Below are positions 8,504 to 16,771 of a stretch of DNA of 64,000 nucleotides, piece by piece. The first letter of the stretch is position 1. Each line of letters starts with the position of its first letter. The notes beneath the pieces were generated by a model. The model saw only the letters and a program-made list of their open reading frames with translations. It was not told the origin of the DNA and searched no databases. A program made the position numbers and the translations under genes. Origin of the DNA: Streptomyces aureus. GTDB lineage: Bacteria; Actinomycetota; Actinomycetes; Streptomycetales; Streptomycetaceae. The DNA lies in assembly GCF_000725495.1 (NCBI RefSeq), contig NZ_JNZD01000007.1:1-64000 (forward strand). The letters are read 5' to 3'.

Positions 8504-9661
8504 TCACGGCGTCAGGTCGACCACCGTCGCCCCGGCCGTCGCGAAGCCCCGGGTCGCCTCGCTCACCGTGCCCAGGAGCCGGATGTGCCCCCGCTCGCAC
8601 ATCCGGGCCGCCAGCCGCACCAGCTCCCCCGCCTGCCGGGCGTCCAGCCCGCGGTCGAGTCCGTCGGCCAGGACCGTCAGTGACTGGAGCGCCGCGGGGA
8701 CCTCACCCGCCGGGTCGACCTCCAGGACGCCGGGCCCGGTGAGCAGCACCAGGGCCAGCGCGAGAAACCTCAACTCCCCGTCCCCGAGCAGCCCGAGCGG
8801 CGTACGGACGCCGTCGCCGCGGTCGAGGAGCGCGCGCACGACGCCGTCGCCGAGCACCTCCGACGGGACGTCCGTGACGGGCCCGGCGCAGCCGGCGCGG
8901 ACCGCCGCGACCAGGTGGGCGTACCGGTGGCCGCACTCCGACCTGGTGCGCCACAGGACGTCGGCGAGGTTGCCGCAGCCGCGCAGCAGCCGCCCCGAGC
9001 CGAGCGGAACCGGCGCCCGCATGGAGTCCGGGTCCGGATCGCAGACGTAGACGGACCGCAGGGCGAGCACCATCTGCTCGGCCGCCGCGAGGACATGGCG
9101 TTCCCCGGCGGTGCGGCCCGCGACGCGCAGGGGCAGCAGCGCGGTGCCGAGGCGGTCGTCGGGGAGCGGGACCCGGGTCACCGCGGAGGAACCCCCGGTG
9201 TGCCAGGCGGCCTGGACGCACGGGCGGCCCGGGTCGCGCAGCGCCGTCTCCAGCAGGGTCCGTCCGCCCGCCGACAACCGCTCGCCCACGACGCGCAGTT
9301 CGGGTTCGGCCTGGACGGCGACGTCGAGCCGGACCGGGCCCTCGGGGCCGTCGACCGTGCAGCCGATCCGGAAGCCGCGGCGGTGCTGTGCGTCGGGGCG
9401 GGACCGCTCGGGCACGCAGGCGAGGGGGTCGGGGAACACCTCGTGGAGCCCGGCGCCGGCACCGAGCCGGGCCAGTGCCTCGTAGGCACGCAGGGCGGAC
9501 GTCTTGCCGGCGCCGCTGGGGCCGGTGACGAGGGTGAGCGGTCCGAGCGGGAACCGGACCCGGCGGTGGACGGCGAAGGCGGCGAGCCGCAGCTCGGTGA
9601 GCCCCGGACGGACGGGGCGCGCCTCGACCGCCGTGGGGGCTTCCGGCGAGGACAGAGTCAT
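8504..9661 (-). CDS. AAA/ABC-type ATPase of unknown role
   Basis: A 385-aa protein with N-terminal Walker A GPSGAGKT (47-54) in an SMC/RecF-like fold arrangement. The C-terminal stretch LGDGELRFLALALVLL resembles an ABC signature. The following Walker B-like segment VLEVDPAGE lacks the usual LDEP, so catalysis may be altered. The middle 150 residues are unfamiliar. No nuclease or membrane domain is seen. It precedes the MazG-like gene by 37 bp. It could be an OLD-like or RecF-like ATPase with a nucleic-acid role, but nothing in the sequence proves it. Confidence 0.75.
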   Translation of the reverse strand: MTLSSPEAPTAVEARPVRPGLTELRLAAFAVHRRVRFPLGPLTLVTGPSGAGKTSALRAYEALARLGAGAGLHEVFPDPLACVPERSRPDAQHRRGFRIGCTVDGPEGPVRLDVAVQAEPELRVVGERLSAGGRTLLETALRDPGRPCVQAAWHTGGSSAVTRVPLPDDRLGTALLPLRVAGRTAGERHVLAAAEQMVLALRSVYVCDPDPDSMRAPVPLGSGRLLRGCGNLADVLWRTRSECGHRYAHLVAAVRAGCAGPVTDVPSEVLGDGVVRALLDRGDGVRTPLGLLGDGELRFLALALVLLTGPGVLEVDPAGEVPAALQSLTVLADGLDRGLDARQAGELVRLAARMCERGHIRLLGTVSEATRGFATAGATVVDLTP

Positions 9662-9757
9662 ATGCGGACGGTAGGTCCCCCGGGGCGAGGCGAACCGTTA
9701 CACCCCGGGGATCTTCCTACGATCGGGGGACGGACCCCCGATCGCCGCCGGACACCG

Positions 9758-10147
9758 TCAGAGGCCGGGAACGCCGACCCCTTCCATGAGCCCCCGCACC
9801 TCGGTCCCCGGGGGCGTCAGGAGGAACACGTTCCGGTCCACCCGGTGCATGCCGCTGGCGAGGCCGAAGACCACGCCCGTACTGAAGTCGAGGACCCGCT
9901 TGGCGACGTCGGTCTCCGCGCCCGTCAGATCGAGGAGCACGGGGATGCCGGACATGAGGGTCTCGGCGACGTCCCGGGCGTCCGCGAAGACGTTGACCCG
10001 CAGGACCACGAACCGGCGCCGCGTCTCGGTCTCGGCCTCGGGGATCGACCGGTGCCGCACCGCCGACGGCCAGGCGTCCCGGCCGCGCAACGGAACGACC
10101 TGGGCGAGCCCTTCCCACTGTTCATCGGTGACGTCGTGGCCGTTCAT
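9758..10147 (-). CDS. sepF: SepF-like cell-division protein
   Basis: A 129-aa SepF-domain protein. The C-terminal globular part (about 50-129) has VNVFADARDVAETLMSGIPV and VLDFSTGVVFGL, the typical SepF pattern (FtsZ anchor/bundler). It is shorter than the main SepF and sits away from the ftsZ/dcw cluster, so it is probably a SepF paralogue, as several streptomycetes have. Start ATG 10147 was chosen because GGGTGGAT precedes it; the frame could begin 15 codons earlier, but that would bury the ribosome site. It is divergent from the TOBE gene. Confidence 0.85.
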   Translation of the reverse strand: MNGHDVTDEQWEGLAQVVPLRGRDAWPSAVRHRSIPEAETETRRRFVVLRVNVFADARDVAETLMSGIPVLLDLTGAETDVAKRVLDFSTGVVFGLASGMHRVDRNVFLLTPPGTEVRGLMEGVGVPGL

Positions 10148-10322
10148 CGATCCACCCCGTCCTGGCTCGCACTCGTTGTCTGCACCGGGCAATTCTTACG
10201 CATGGTCACCCGTTCGGCCCAACAGCGACACGGTCCGCCACTCGGGCCGGCGGGCGGTGCGTGCGGCAAGCTACGCATATAACCCCGTATCCATCACCCA
10301 GGACAGCAAGCGAGGCCTCCCG

Positions 10323-10742
10323 ATGAGCCTGAGCATCCGCAACCGACTCCCCGGCACGGTCGTCTCCGTCACCCCGGGTGAGGTGATGGCGACCGTGAAG
10401 GTCCAGCTCGACGCGGGGCAGGAGATCACCGCGGCGGTCACCCTGGAGGCCGTGCGGGAGCTGGGCCTGGCGTCGGGGTCCGCCGTGCAGGCCCTGGTCA
10501 AGGCGACGGAGGTGTCCCTCGCGACCGGTCCGGTGGAGGGGCTGAGCATCCGCAACCGGCTGCCGGGCACGGTCACCGACGTCACCTCGGGCGGGGCCAT
10601 GGCCCAGGTCAAGGTGCGGGTCGCGGGCGGCGAACTGACCTCCGCGATCACCCGGGACGCGGTGGCGGAACTGGGTCTCGCGGTCGGCTCCGAGGTCGTC
10701 GCGCTCGTCAAGTCGACCGAGGTGTCCCTGTCCAACGCCTGA
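10323..10742 (+). CDS. Tandem TOBE/Mop-domain molybdate-binding protein (molbindin)
   Basis: A 139-aa protein made of two homologous ~67-residue Mop/TOBE repeats. Both start LSIRNRLPGTV (about 3-13 and 74-84) and end ALVK.TEVSL, so the gene arose by internal duplication. Molbindins are cytosolic and store or buffer molybdate or tungstate. ATG 10323 follows a GCGAGG ribosome site. No ModABC transporter or cofactor gene lies nearby, so a storage role is more likely than a transporter subunit. Divergent from sepF across 175 bp. Confidence 0.92.
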   Translation: MSLSIRNRLPGTVVSVTPGEVMATVKVQLDAGQEITAAVTLEAVRELGLASGSAVQALVKATEVSLATGPVEGLSIRNRLPGTVTDVTSGGAMAQVKVRVAGGELTSAITRDAVAELGLAVGSEVVALVKSTEVSLSNA

Positions 10743-10839
10743 CGCCAGGCGGCCACGGGAGGTGCTCTTACTCGCCTCACACCGGACTCTTCACCTCCCG
10801 TCGCACCCGGCTCACCTGCGAGAACTAGCGTATGGGGCC

Positions 10840-12582
10840 GTGTACTCGGCAGAAATCAAGCCGGCGCCCACGCGCCGGCAGGCCCCCGCGAAGGTGTCGC
10901 CCGGCGGGACGGCCGGGCGATGGAATCCGGACGACGCGCCCGCGCAGTGGCACCGCGTCCTGACCCTCCTGGCCGACATCAGCCTGTTCATCGGTACGCG
11001 CCCGCTCTGGGCGCAGGCCGCGAGTCACTGGCTGCTCGTGGCCGCGGTCGTCTCGCTCTGCTACGCCTCGATCCTGGCCTCGGGCGTCCTGGCGCTCGTC
11101 GTGCGCCGGGGCCGCTCGCTGGCCCGCGTCGACCTCGTCGTCCTGCTGACCGCGGTGACCCTCGTCGTGTGCGGGCTGGTGATGAACCACCAGGGCAGCG
11201 ACGAGTCGGTCCTCACCACCCAGGCCGCCCACGAGTTCGTCGCCGGGCACCAGGTGTACGGGCGTCCGTGGCCGTGGCTGTTCGGTCACGGCGTCGCCCT
11301 CACCGCGACGATGAACGGCGGCTACGACTTCACGTACGGGTATCCGCCGCTCGCGCTGATGCTCACCGCGCCCCTGCTGTGGGTCGGACACGGATCGACC
11401 GCCGCGACGATGGTCGGCACCGGGGCCCTGATCGCGGGCGCGGTCGTCATGTGGAGGATGCTGCCGGTGCCGTGGCGGTCCGCCGCGACGATCTCCTGCC
11501 TCGGGCTCGGGCTGCTGCCGACGTACGCGCGGCTCGGCTATCCGGCGATCCTCGCCTGCGCCCTGCTCATCCCCGTGGTGCTGGGATGGCCGCGGACGGG
11601 CGGCGGGGGACGGGGCGACCTCGCCCGTGCGGCCTGTCTCGGCGCGGCCTGCGCGGCCCAGCAACTCCCCTGGTTCCTGGCGCCGTTCCTGCTGGCCGGG
11701 GTGTACGCGCTGCGCCGCGGCGACCTCGGCGCACGGGCGGCGGCGCTCGCGGTGGGCCGCATCGTCGGCGTCGCCGCCACCACCTGGCTGCTCATCAACG
11801 CGTACTTCATCGTGAGCGAGCCGCGCACCTGGTTCTCCGGGATCGCGCTGCCCCTGACCCAGAACGCCGACATCCACGGGCAGGGTCTGGTCGACATCTC
11901 GCTGTACTTCACCGACGGCAGCGGCCGGCTCGCCTGGTACGCGCACGCGAGCCTGCTGCTGGCGGCGGGTCTGCTGGCGCTGTTCGTGCTGTTCGTGCGG
12001 CGTCTCGGCCCGGCGGCGACGGTGCTGCCCTGGTGCGCGTTCTACGTGGCGACGCGCTCGCAGGACGGCTACTACCTGCTGATGACCCCGCTGTGGGTGG
12101 CCGCCGCGATCACCGCGCCCTGGCAGTCGTTCAGGACCGCGTGGCAGCCCCGTCCCGCGTTCCTGCGCGGTCCGCACCGGCGCCCGGCGCGGCTGGCCGC
12201 GATCGCCCTGCTGCTGGCCCCGTCCGCGGCGGCGGTGACCGTGGCGGCCACCGGGTCGCCCCCGCTGCACATGCGGATCACCGAGGCGCGCCGCGCCGCC
12301 CACGAGCTGACCGGCCTCACGGTCGGCGTCACCAATCGCGGGGCCTCGTCGCTGAGTCCGCACTTCACCGTGACCACGGGCCAGGGCATGAACCGCTACT
12401 GGTCGGTGACCTCCGGCCCCGCCACCCTGGCCGGACATGCCTTCGGGCGCTACGAACTCCGGCCCCCGGACGGGAAGTTCCCGCTCCCCCGGGCCGGTGT
12501 CCGGCTGCGACTGCGGGCCGTCTCGGAGTCGCCGATGACCCTGTCCAGCACGGACCTCCACCTGCCGGCGGCCCCGCGCTGA
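10840..12582 (+). CDS. Multipass membrane glycosyltransferase-like protein
   Basis: About 580 aa with some 10-12 hydrophobic segments between residues 50 and 470. The first extracytoplasmic loop contains acidic and aromatic residues (NHQGSDES, then GGYDFTYGYPPLAL), as in GT-C (PMT/GT87-like) polyprenyl-phosphate-sugar transferases. The hydrophilic C-terminus (about 490-580) lies outside. GTG 10840 was preferred because a -10-like TAGCGT sits at 10826-10831, giving a leaderless start. An alternative start at 10762 in the same frame would add 26 residues that look non-coding. Donor and acceptor unknown. Confidence 0.72.
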   Translation: MYSAEIKPAPTRRQAPAKVSPGGTAGRWNPDDAPAQWHRVLTLLADISLFIGTRPLWAQAASHWLLVAAVVSLCYASILASGVLALVVRRGRSLARVDLVVLLTAVTLVVCGLVMNHQGSDESVLTTQAAHEFVAGHQVYGRPWPWLFGHGVALTATMNGGYDFTYGYPPLALMLTAPLLWVGHGSTAATMVGTGALIAGAVVMWRMLPVPWRSAATISCLGLGLLPTYARLGYPAILACALLIPVVLGWPRTGGGGRGDLARAACLGAACAAQQLPWFLAPFLLAGVYALRRGDLGARAAALAVGRIVGVAATTWLLINAYFIVSEPRTWFSGIALPLTQNADIHGQGLVDISLYFTDGSGRLAWYAHASLLLAAGLLALFVLFVRRLGPAATVLPWCAFYVATRSQDGYYLLMTPLWVAAAITAPWQSFRTAWQPRPAFLRGPHRRPARLAAIALLLAPSAAAVTVAATGSPPLHMRITEARRAAHELTGLTVGVTNRGASSLSPHFTVTTGQGMNRYWSVTSGPATLAGHAFGRYELRPPDGKFPLPRAGVRLRLRAVSESPMTLSSTDLHLPAAPR

Positions 12583-12669
12583 GCACTCCGCCGCCGATCC
12601 GTCGCGGCGGCGGCCGAGAATCGGCGCACGCGGCTGTTCGACGGAACGGGTACCTGCTGCAATGGTGCG

Positions 12670-13467
12670 ATGCCGATACCGGGAACGTCGGATTTCTCGC
12701 ACCGTGAGGGTGTCGCTTTCGTGTCGGGCGGTACCGGGGGCATCGGCGCCGCGATCGTGCGGACGCTCGCCGGGCGCGGCACCGACGTGGTGTTCACCTA
12801 CCGCTCCAGCAAGGAGGCCGCCGAGGCGCTGGCCGCCCGGACGGAGGCGGAGTTCGCCGGTCAGGGCCGCCGGGTACGGGCCCTGCGCCTCGACCTGCGC
12901 GAGGAGGAGGCCGTCGCCGACGCCGTGTCCGCGACGGCGGCGGAATACGGCGGACTGCACACCCTCGTCCACGCGGCGGGCCCGCACGTGCCGATGGTGC
13001 ACCTGAGCGTGGTCGCGCCGAGCGAGTTCCGGGCCCAGCTCGACGTGGACGCGGGCGCGTTCTTCACCCTGGTGCACGCCGCGCTGCCCCCGCTGCGGGA
13101 GAGCCGTGGCAGCGTCGTCGCGGTGACCACCGTGGCCACGCGGCGGTATCCGGTGCGGGACGGGCTCTCCGCGGGACCGAAGGGAGCGGTCGAGGCGGTC
13201 GCCCGCGCCCTGGCCGCCGAGGAGGGACGCTTCGGGGTCCGGGTCAACTGCGTCGGCCCCGGCATGCTGACCGACGGCATCGCCGCCCGCCTGATCGAGT
13301 CCGGCGAACTCGACGACAGGGCCCTGGAGATCACCCGCCACAACACCCCCCTGCGCCGCTTCGGCAACGCGACGGACGTGGCAGAGGCGGTCGCCTTCCT
13401 GGCCTCGGACCGAGCGGGCTTCATCACGGGCCAGGCGCTGGGGGTGGACGGGGGGTACAGCTTGTAG
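12670..13467 (+). CDS. Atypical SDR lacking the catalytic tyrosine
   Basis: A 265-aa FabG-like protein. The cofactor motif is intact (SGGTGGIG, 19-26) and the C-terminus GQALGVDGGYSL is typical. The active-site strand reads AVTTVATRRYP, so the usual Ser is Thr. The lysine in SAGPK (K171) is preceded at the YxxxK position by Ser167 instead of Tyr. HAAG replaces NNAG. It may be a divergent enzyme using another proton donor (Tyr160 is nearby) or a non-catalytic cofactor-binding protein. It starts 87 bp after the membrane protein gene on the same strand. Confidence 0.85.
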   Translation: MPIPGTSDFSHREGVAFVSGGTGGIGAAIVRTLAGRGTDVVFTYRSSKEAAEALAARTEAEFAGQGRRVRALRLDLREEEAVADAVSATAAEYGGLHTLVHAAGPHVPMVHLSVVAPSEFRAQLDVDAGAFFTLVHAALPPLRESRGSVVAVTTVATRRYPVRDGLSAGPKGAVEAVARALAAEEGRFGVRVNCVGPGMLTDGIAARLIESGELDDRALEITRHNTPLRRFGNATDVAEAVAFLASDRAGFITGQALGVDGGYSL

Positions 13468-13528
13468 CGCCGACGACCGCGAAGGGGATGCGGCCGCGGG
13501 AAGGGGTGCGGGCGCGCGAGGCGTACGG

Positions 13529-13586
13529 CGGATGCGCCTGCGCGGGTACCGGACAGGCGGATGCGCCTGCGCGGGCATCGGAGCGG
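13529..13586. repeat. 29-bp tandem duplication in a convergent spacer
   Basis: CGGATGCGCCTGCGCGGG at 13529 recurs at 13558. The 29-bp units differ at a few positions near their ends (GTACCGGACAG versus CATCGGAGCG). The repeat lies between convergent genes (SDR and VWA protein). Confidence 0.85.
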
Positions 13587-13592
13587 CTCGCC

Positions 13593-14975
13593 TCAGCCGA
13601 TCTCGACCACGCGGGCCCAGGCGGGCGGGCGGTCGGGGACGTAGTCGGGGTCGTCCTCGTCGCACTCGCCGCCCGCCCGGCGGGCGAAGAGGCCCACCAC
13701 CGTCCGGCACGGGGGCCGCGTGTCCGGCCAGGGGGTCTGTCCGTCGGTCAGGACCACGACGACGTCGGGCACCGGCCTGACCCGGAGCGCCGCCCTGAAT
13801 CCCGAGCGCAGGTCCGTCCCGCCGCCGCCCAGGAGCGGGATGCCCTCGGCCCGGCACAGGGGGTGCGCGACCCGGGCCGCCGCGTCGCACGAGACGACGG
13901 TGACCAGGTCGCGGCGGCCGCCCACGGCGCGGGCGATCGCGGCGACCTCCAGCAGCGCGCTGCCCAGCTCCGTGTCGCTGACCGACCCCGAGGTGTCGAT
14001 GACCACCGAGACCCTCGGCGGTCTGCGGCGCAGGCTCGGCAGCACGGCCCCGGGCACCGAGGCCGAGCGCCGCGACGGGCGCCCGTACGTGTAGTCCTCC
14101 CCCACGCCCGGCCCCGACGCCGCGGAACGGACCGCGGCCCCCAGCAACTCCCGCCAGGGCTGCGGCGGGTGGAAGGCCTCCTCGGCCCAACGCTCCCACC
14201 CCGCCGGGTTCCTCCCCGGGCGGGCCTTGATGCCCTGGGCCACCCGGAACCGGACCGCGTCGCGCTCCTGCGCGGTGAGGCCGTGCGCGCCGTCCGGCCC
14301 GAGGTCCCACTCCCTCTCGCGCCCGTCGGCCCCGCTGCCGCAGTCCAGCCAGGCCAGGCTCTGTGTGTGCGGCCCCAGCCGGAACAGACGCAGGTACTCC
14401 TCCATCAGCTTCCCGGAGGGCAGGTTCAGGAACTCCGGGGTGACGGCGCCCTCGGGACAGGCCAGCCCCTCACCGAACGCGTCGTCGTTGATCTCGCAGT
14501 CGGCGGCGATGTTCATCCGCAGCCGCTCCGCCGGGCCGGTCAGCCCCTGGGCGCGGGCGAACCGCTCGCTGCGGTCGTGGTGGTCGCGCAGCAGGTGCGA
14601 CACCTCGTGCACCCAGACACCGGCCAGGTCCTCGACGGGCGTACGGTCCACGAACCCCGGCGAGACGTAGCACCGCCAGTGCCGGTCCACGGCCATCGTC
14701 GGCACCCGGCGCGAGGCGACGGTGTGCAGGGCGAACAGCGCCGTCGCCAGATAGGGCCGGGCACGGGCCGCGTGCAGCCGGGCCGCGTAGAGCTTGTCGA
14801 GGTCCAGGCCGAGGTTCGGGTCGAAGGCCAGGTCCGGGTGCGGGTGCGAGTCCGGGTGCCGGTGCGGGTCCGGGTGCGGGTGCGGGGCCGAGACCGGGTG
14901 CGGGGCCGGGTCCGGGTCCGGGTGCGGGTACGAGTCCGAGGCCGGGTGCGGCGCCCGTGGCGCGGGCGCCGTCAT
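13593..14975 (-). CDS. Predicted metallopeptidase-like plus VWA (DUF2201-type) protein
   Basis: A 460-aa protein in three parts. Residues 9-48 are a low-complexity His/Pro/Asp repeat. A zinc-peptidase-like domain has HEVSH (123-127) followed by AADCEIND (157-164). The C-terminal VWA domain has an intact MIDAS, DTSGS (about 325-335), GGGGTDL and LTDG. Such proteins pair with MoxR AAA ATPases as chaperone/protease-like complexes. Here the start codon overlaps the MoxR stop as ATGA (14972-14975), so the two are translationally coupled. No membrane segment. The His-rich tail could bind metal or be slippage debris. Confidence 0.88.
   Translation of the reverse strand: MTAPAPRAPHPASDSYPHPDPDPAPHPVSAPHPHPDPHRHPDSHPHPDLAFDPNLGLDLDKLYAARLHAARARPYLATALFALHTVASRRVPTMAVDRHWRCYVSPGFVDRTPVEDLAGVWVHEVSHLLRDHHDRSERFARAQGLTGPAERLRMNIAADCEINDDAFGEGLACPEGAVTPEFLNLPSGKLMEEYLRLFRLGPHTQSLAWLDCGSGADGREREWDLGPDGAHGLTAQERDAVRFRVAQGIKARPGRNPAGWERWAEEAFHPPQPWRELLGAAVRSAASGPGVGEDYTYGRPSRRSASVPGAVLPSLRRRPPRVSVVIDTSGSVSDTELGSALLEVAAIARAVGGRRDLVTVVSCDAAARVAHPLCRAEGIPLLGGGGTDLRSGFRAALRVRPVPDVVVVLTDGQTPWPDTRPPCRTVVGLFARRAGGECDEDDPDYVPDRPPAWARVVEIG
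14832..14927 (-). repeat. Hexanucleotide-type coding repeat (His/Pro/Asp)
   Basis: Imperfect 6-12-bp units of the GGGTGC/GGGTCC type encode alternating His-Pro and Asp-Pro (residues about 17-48 of the VWA protein). Purity and location near the start suggest replication slippage and strain-to-strain length variation. Confidence 0.85.
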
Positions 14976-16246
14976 CGGCGGGCCCCGGCGGCGAGCGCGA
15001 CGCGGGCCGCCGCGTCGTCCGCGCGCCGGGACAGGGTGACCGCTCCGGCCAGCCGCTCGATGGACTCCGGGACGTCCCAGTCCTCCCGGCGCAGCGTCGC
15101 CAGGGTCGTCGCGGGCACGACGACCAGGTCCGGGGCGCCGGTGTCCAGAGCCCGTACGAGCAGCGCCCAGGCGGCGTCCCAGCGGTCCTTGTCCGGCCGC
15201 TCGCGGACCGCGGCCACCACACCGTCGAGAACGGCCTGACGCAGGTCACCGCGCTCGGGCAGGACGGCGGCCGCCGGGTCGGCGAGCAGGGTCTCGGGGT
15301 CGGGCAGGTCCATGCGGTCCACGCTCGCCAGCAGTTCGAGCCCCGGGCCGTCGCCGACCGCTCCGCGTACGAGCAGGGAGAGCACGTCCCGCGAGGAGCC
15401 CGCGGCGTGCGCGAAGGCGATGAGCTTCAGGGCCGCCTCCCAGCTCCGGGGCGAGGGCCAGGCACCGCCCCGCCGGGCCTCGCCGCCGGGCAGCCTGTGG
15501 ACGAGTCCGGGACGGGCCGCCAGGAGTCCGCACACGGCGCGGCGGGCGAAGTCCACGGCATCCGGGAGCAGATGCGGGTCGAGCCGGGGCAGGCTCGCGC
15601 GCGGCCAGGTCCCGCCGAGTCCGCGTACGACGACGTCGTGGTCGTGGGTCCACTGGAGGTGAACGAACCGGTTGGCCAGCGGCGGGCTCAGTTCCCAGCC
15701 GTCGGCCGCGGAGGAGCGGGGGTTCGCGGCGGCCACGATCCGTACCCCGGGCGGAAGCCGGAGGGCACCGACGCGCCGCTCCAGGACGAGGCGGAGCAGG
15801 GCGGCCTGGACCGCCGGGGGCGCGGTGGACAGTTCGTCCAGGAACAGCAGTCCCCGGCCGGCCCGCACGAGCCGCACCGCCCAGTCCGGCGGGGCCATGG
15901 GGACGCCCTGTTCGGCGGGGTCGTCGCCGAGGACGGGCAGCCCGGAGAAGTCGGAGGGCTCGTGGACGCTGGCGATCACCGTGGTCAGCGGCAGGTCCAG
16001 GGTCTCGGCGAGCTGGGTCAGGGCCGCGGTCTTGCCGATCCCGGGCTCTCCCCACAGGAGGACGGGCAGATCGGCGGCGACGGCGAGGGTCAGCGCCTCC
16101 AACTGGATGTCGGACCGCGGCTCCGTCTCGGTGTCGCGGAGCAGGGCGGACAGGGCGTCGGCGACGTCGAGCCGGCCGGCGCCGACCGGGTCGCCGACCG
16201 GGCCATCGGTCGTGTCGGCGGGAGCGAAGGAACTGCTTGTGGACAT
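14972..16246 (-). CDS. MoxR-family AAA+ ATPase
   Basis: A 424-aa AAA+ protein. Walker A is GEPGIGKT (66-73), Walker B LLFLDELST (about 134-142), and sensor 1 IVAAANPRS. The family assists maturation or disassembly of partner complexes together with a VWA protein. The partner is the coupled downstream gene. The C-terminal ~170 residues are less conserved and probably carry the lid and partner contacts. Start at 16246 with an AGGTG ribosome site just upstream. A 525-bp repeat-filled spacer separates it from the unknown gene upstream. Confidence 0.9.
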   Translation of the reverse strand: MSTSSSFAPADTTDGPVGDPVGAGRLDVADALSALLRDTETEPRSDIQLEALTLAVAADLPVLLWGEPGIGKTAALTQLAETLDLPLTTVIASVHEPSDFSGLPVLGDDPAEQGVPMAPPDWAVRLVRAGRGLLFLDELSTAPPAVQAALLRLVLERRVGALRLPPGVRIVAAANPRSSAADGWELSPPLANRFVHLQWTHDHDVVVRGLGGTWPRASLPRLDPHLLPDAVDFARRAVCGLLAARPGLVHRLPGGEARRGGAWPSPRSWEAALKLIAFAHAAGSSRDVLSLLVRGAVGDGPGLELLASVDRMDLPDPETLLADPAAAVLPERGDLRQAVLDGVVAAVRERPDKDRWDAAWALLVRALDTGAPDLVVVPATTLATLRREDWDVPESIERLAGAVTLSRRADDAAARVALAAGARR

Positions 16247-16328
16247 GTCTGATCACCTTTGAGTTCGTGAAGGGACCGCTCAGGCAGGGGACTTGGGCCC
16301 CAGGGCGGTCAACTGGCGCTGGGCGGAC

Positions 16329-16686
16329 GGTGGACGAGCGGGCGGCCGGTGACCGCGTCCCGGGGTCGGCGGGCGATCGCCTCACACCCGGTGGACGAGC
16401 GGGCGGCGATCCGTCGCCTCGCGCGGACGGCGGGCGAGCGGTCGGCGTGCGGTCATGACGTGCGGGCGGTGGACGAGTGGGCGGCGCCCGTCGCATCCAG
16501 CGGGAGGTGAGCGGCGAGCGGTCATGGCATGGGGGCGGTGGACGAGTGGGCGGCGGCCGGTCGCGGCCAGCGGGAGGTGAGCGGCGATCGGTCGGCGGGT
16601 CGGCGGGCGGTCATGGCATGGGGCGGTGGACGAGTGGGCGGCGGCCGGTCGCGTCACGCGGAAGGTGAGCGGCGAGCGATCGGCGT
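16329..16686. repeat. Degenerate tandem repeat, 61-88 bp unit, 5 copies
   Basis: GGTGGACGAGTGGGCGGC-type cores begin at 16329, 16390, 16468, 16537 and 16625. Later units also share GCGGGAGGTGAGCGGCGA and GGTCATGGCATGGGG. Open frames cross the region, but all are repeat-encoded and look non-coding. It fills the 525-bp spacer upstream of the MoxR gene and probably holds its promoter near 16250-16300. Confidence 0.88.
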
Positions 16687-16771
16687 TCAGTTGCCTGGCG
16701 CGGTAGCGGACGGCCGTGTCACGCACCTGCGAGAGGGGGGGTGGGTCTGCGAGACGGGGGTGGGGCAGGGG

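Noticed and set aside
10825..14310. 1161-codon open frame on the minus strand
   Set aside because: It runs across the membrane protein and SDR genes and into the VWA gene in a non-coding frame. Its protein is Arg/Gly/His-rich with no domain.
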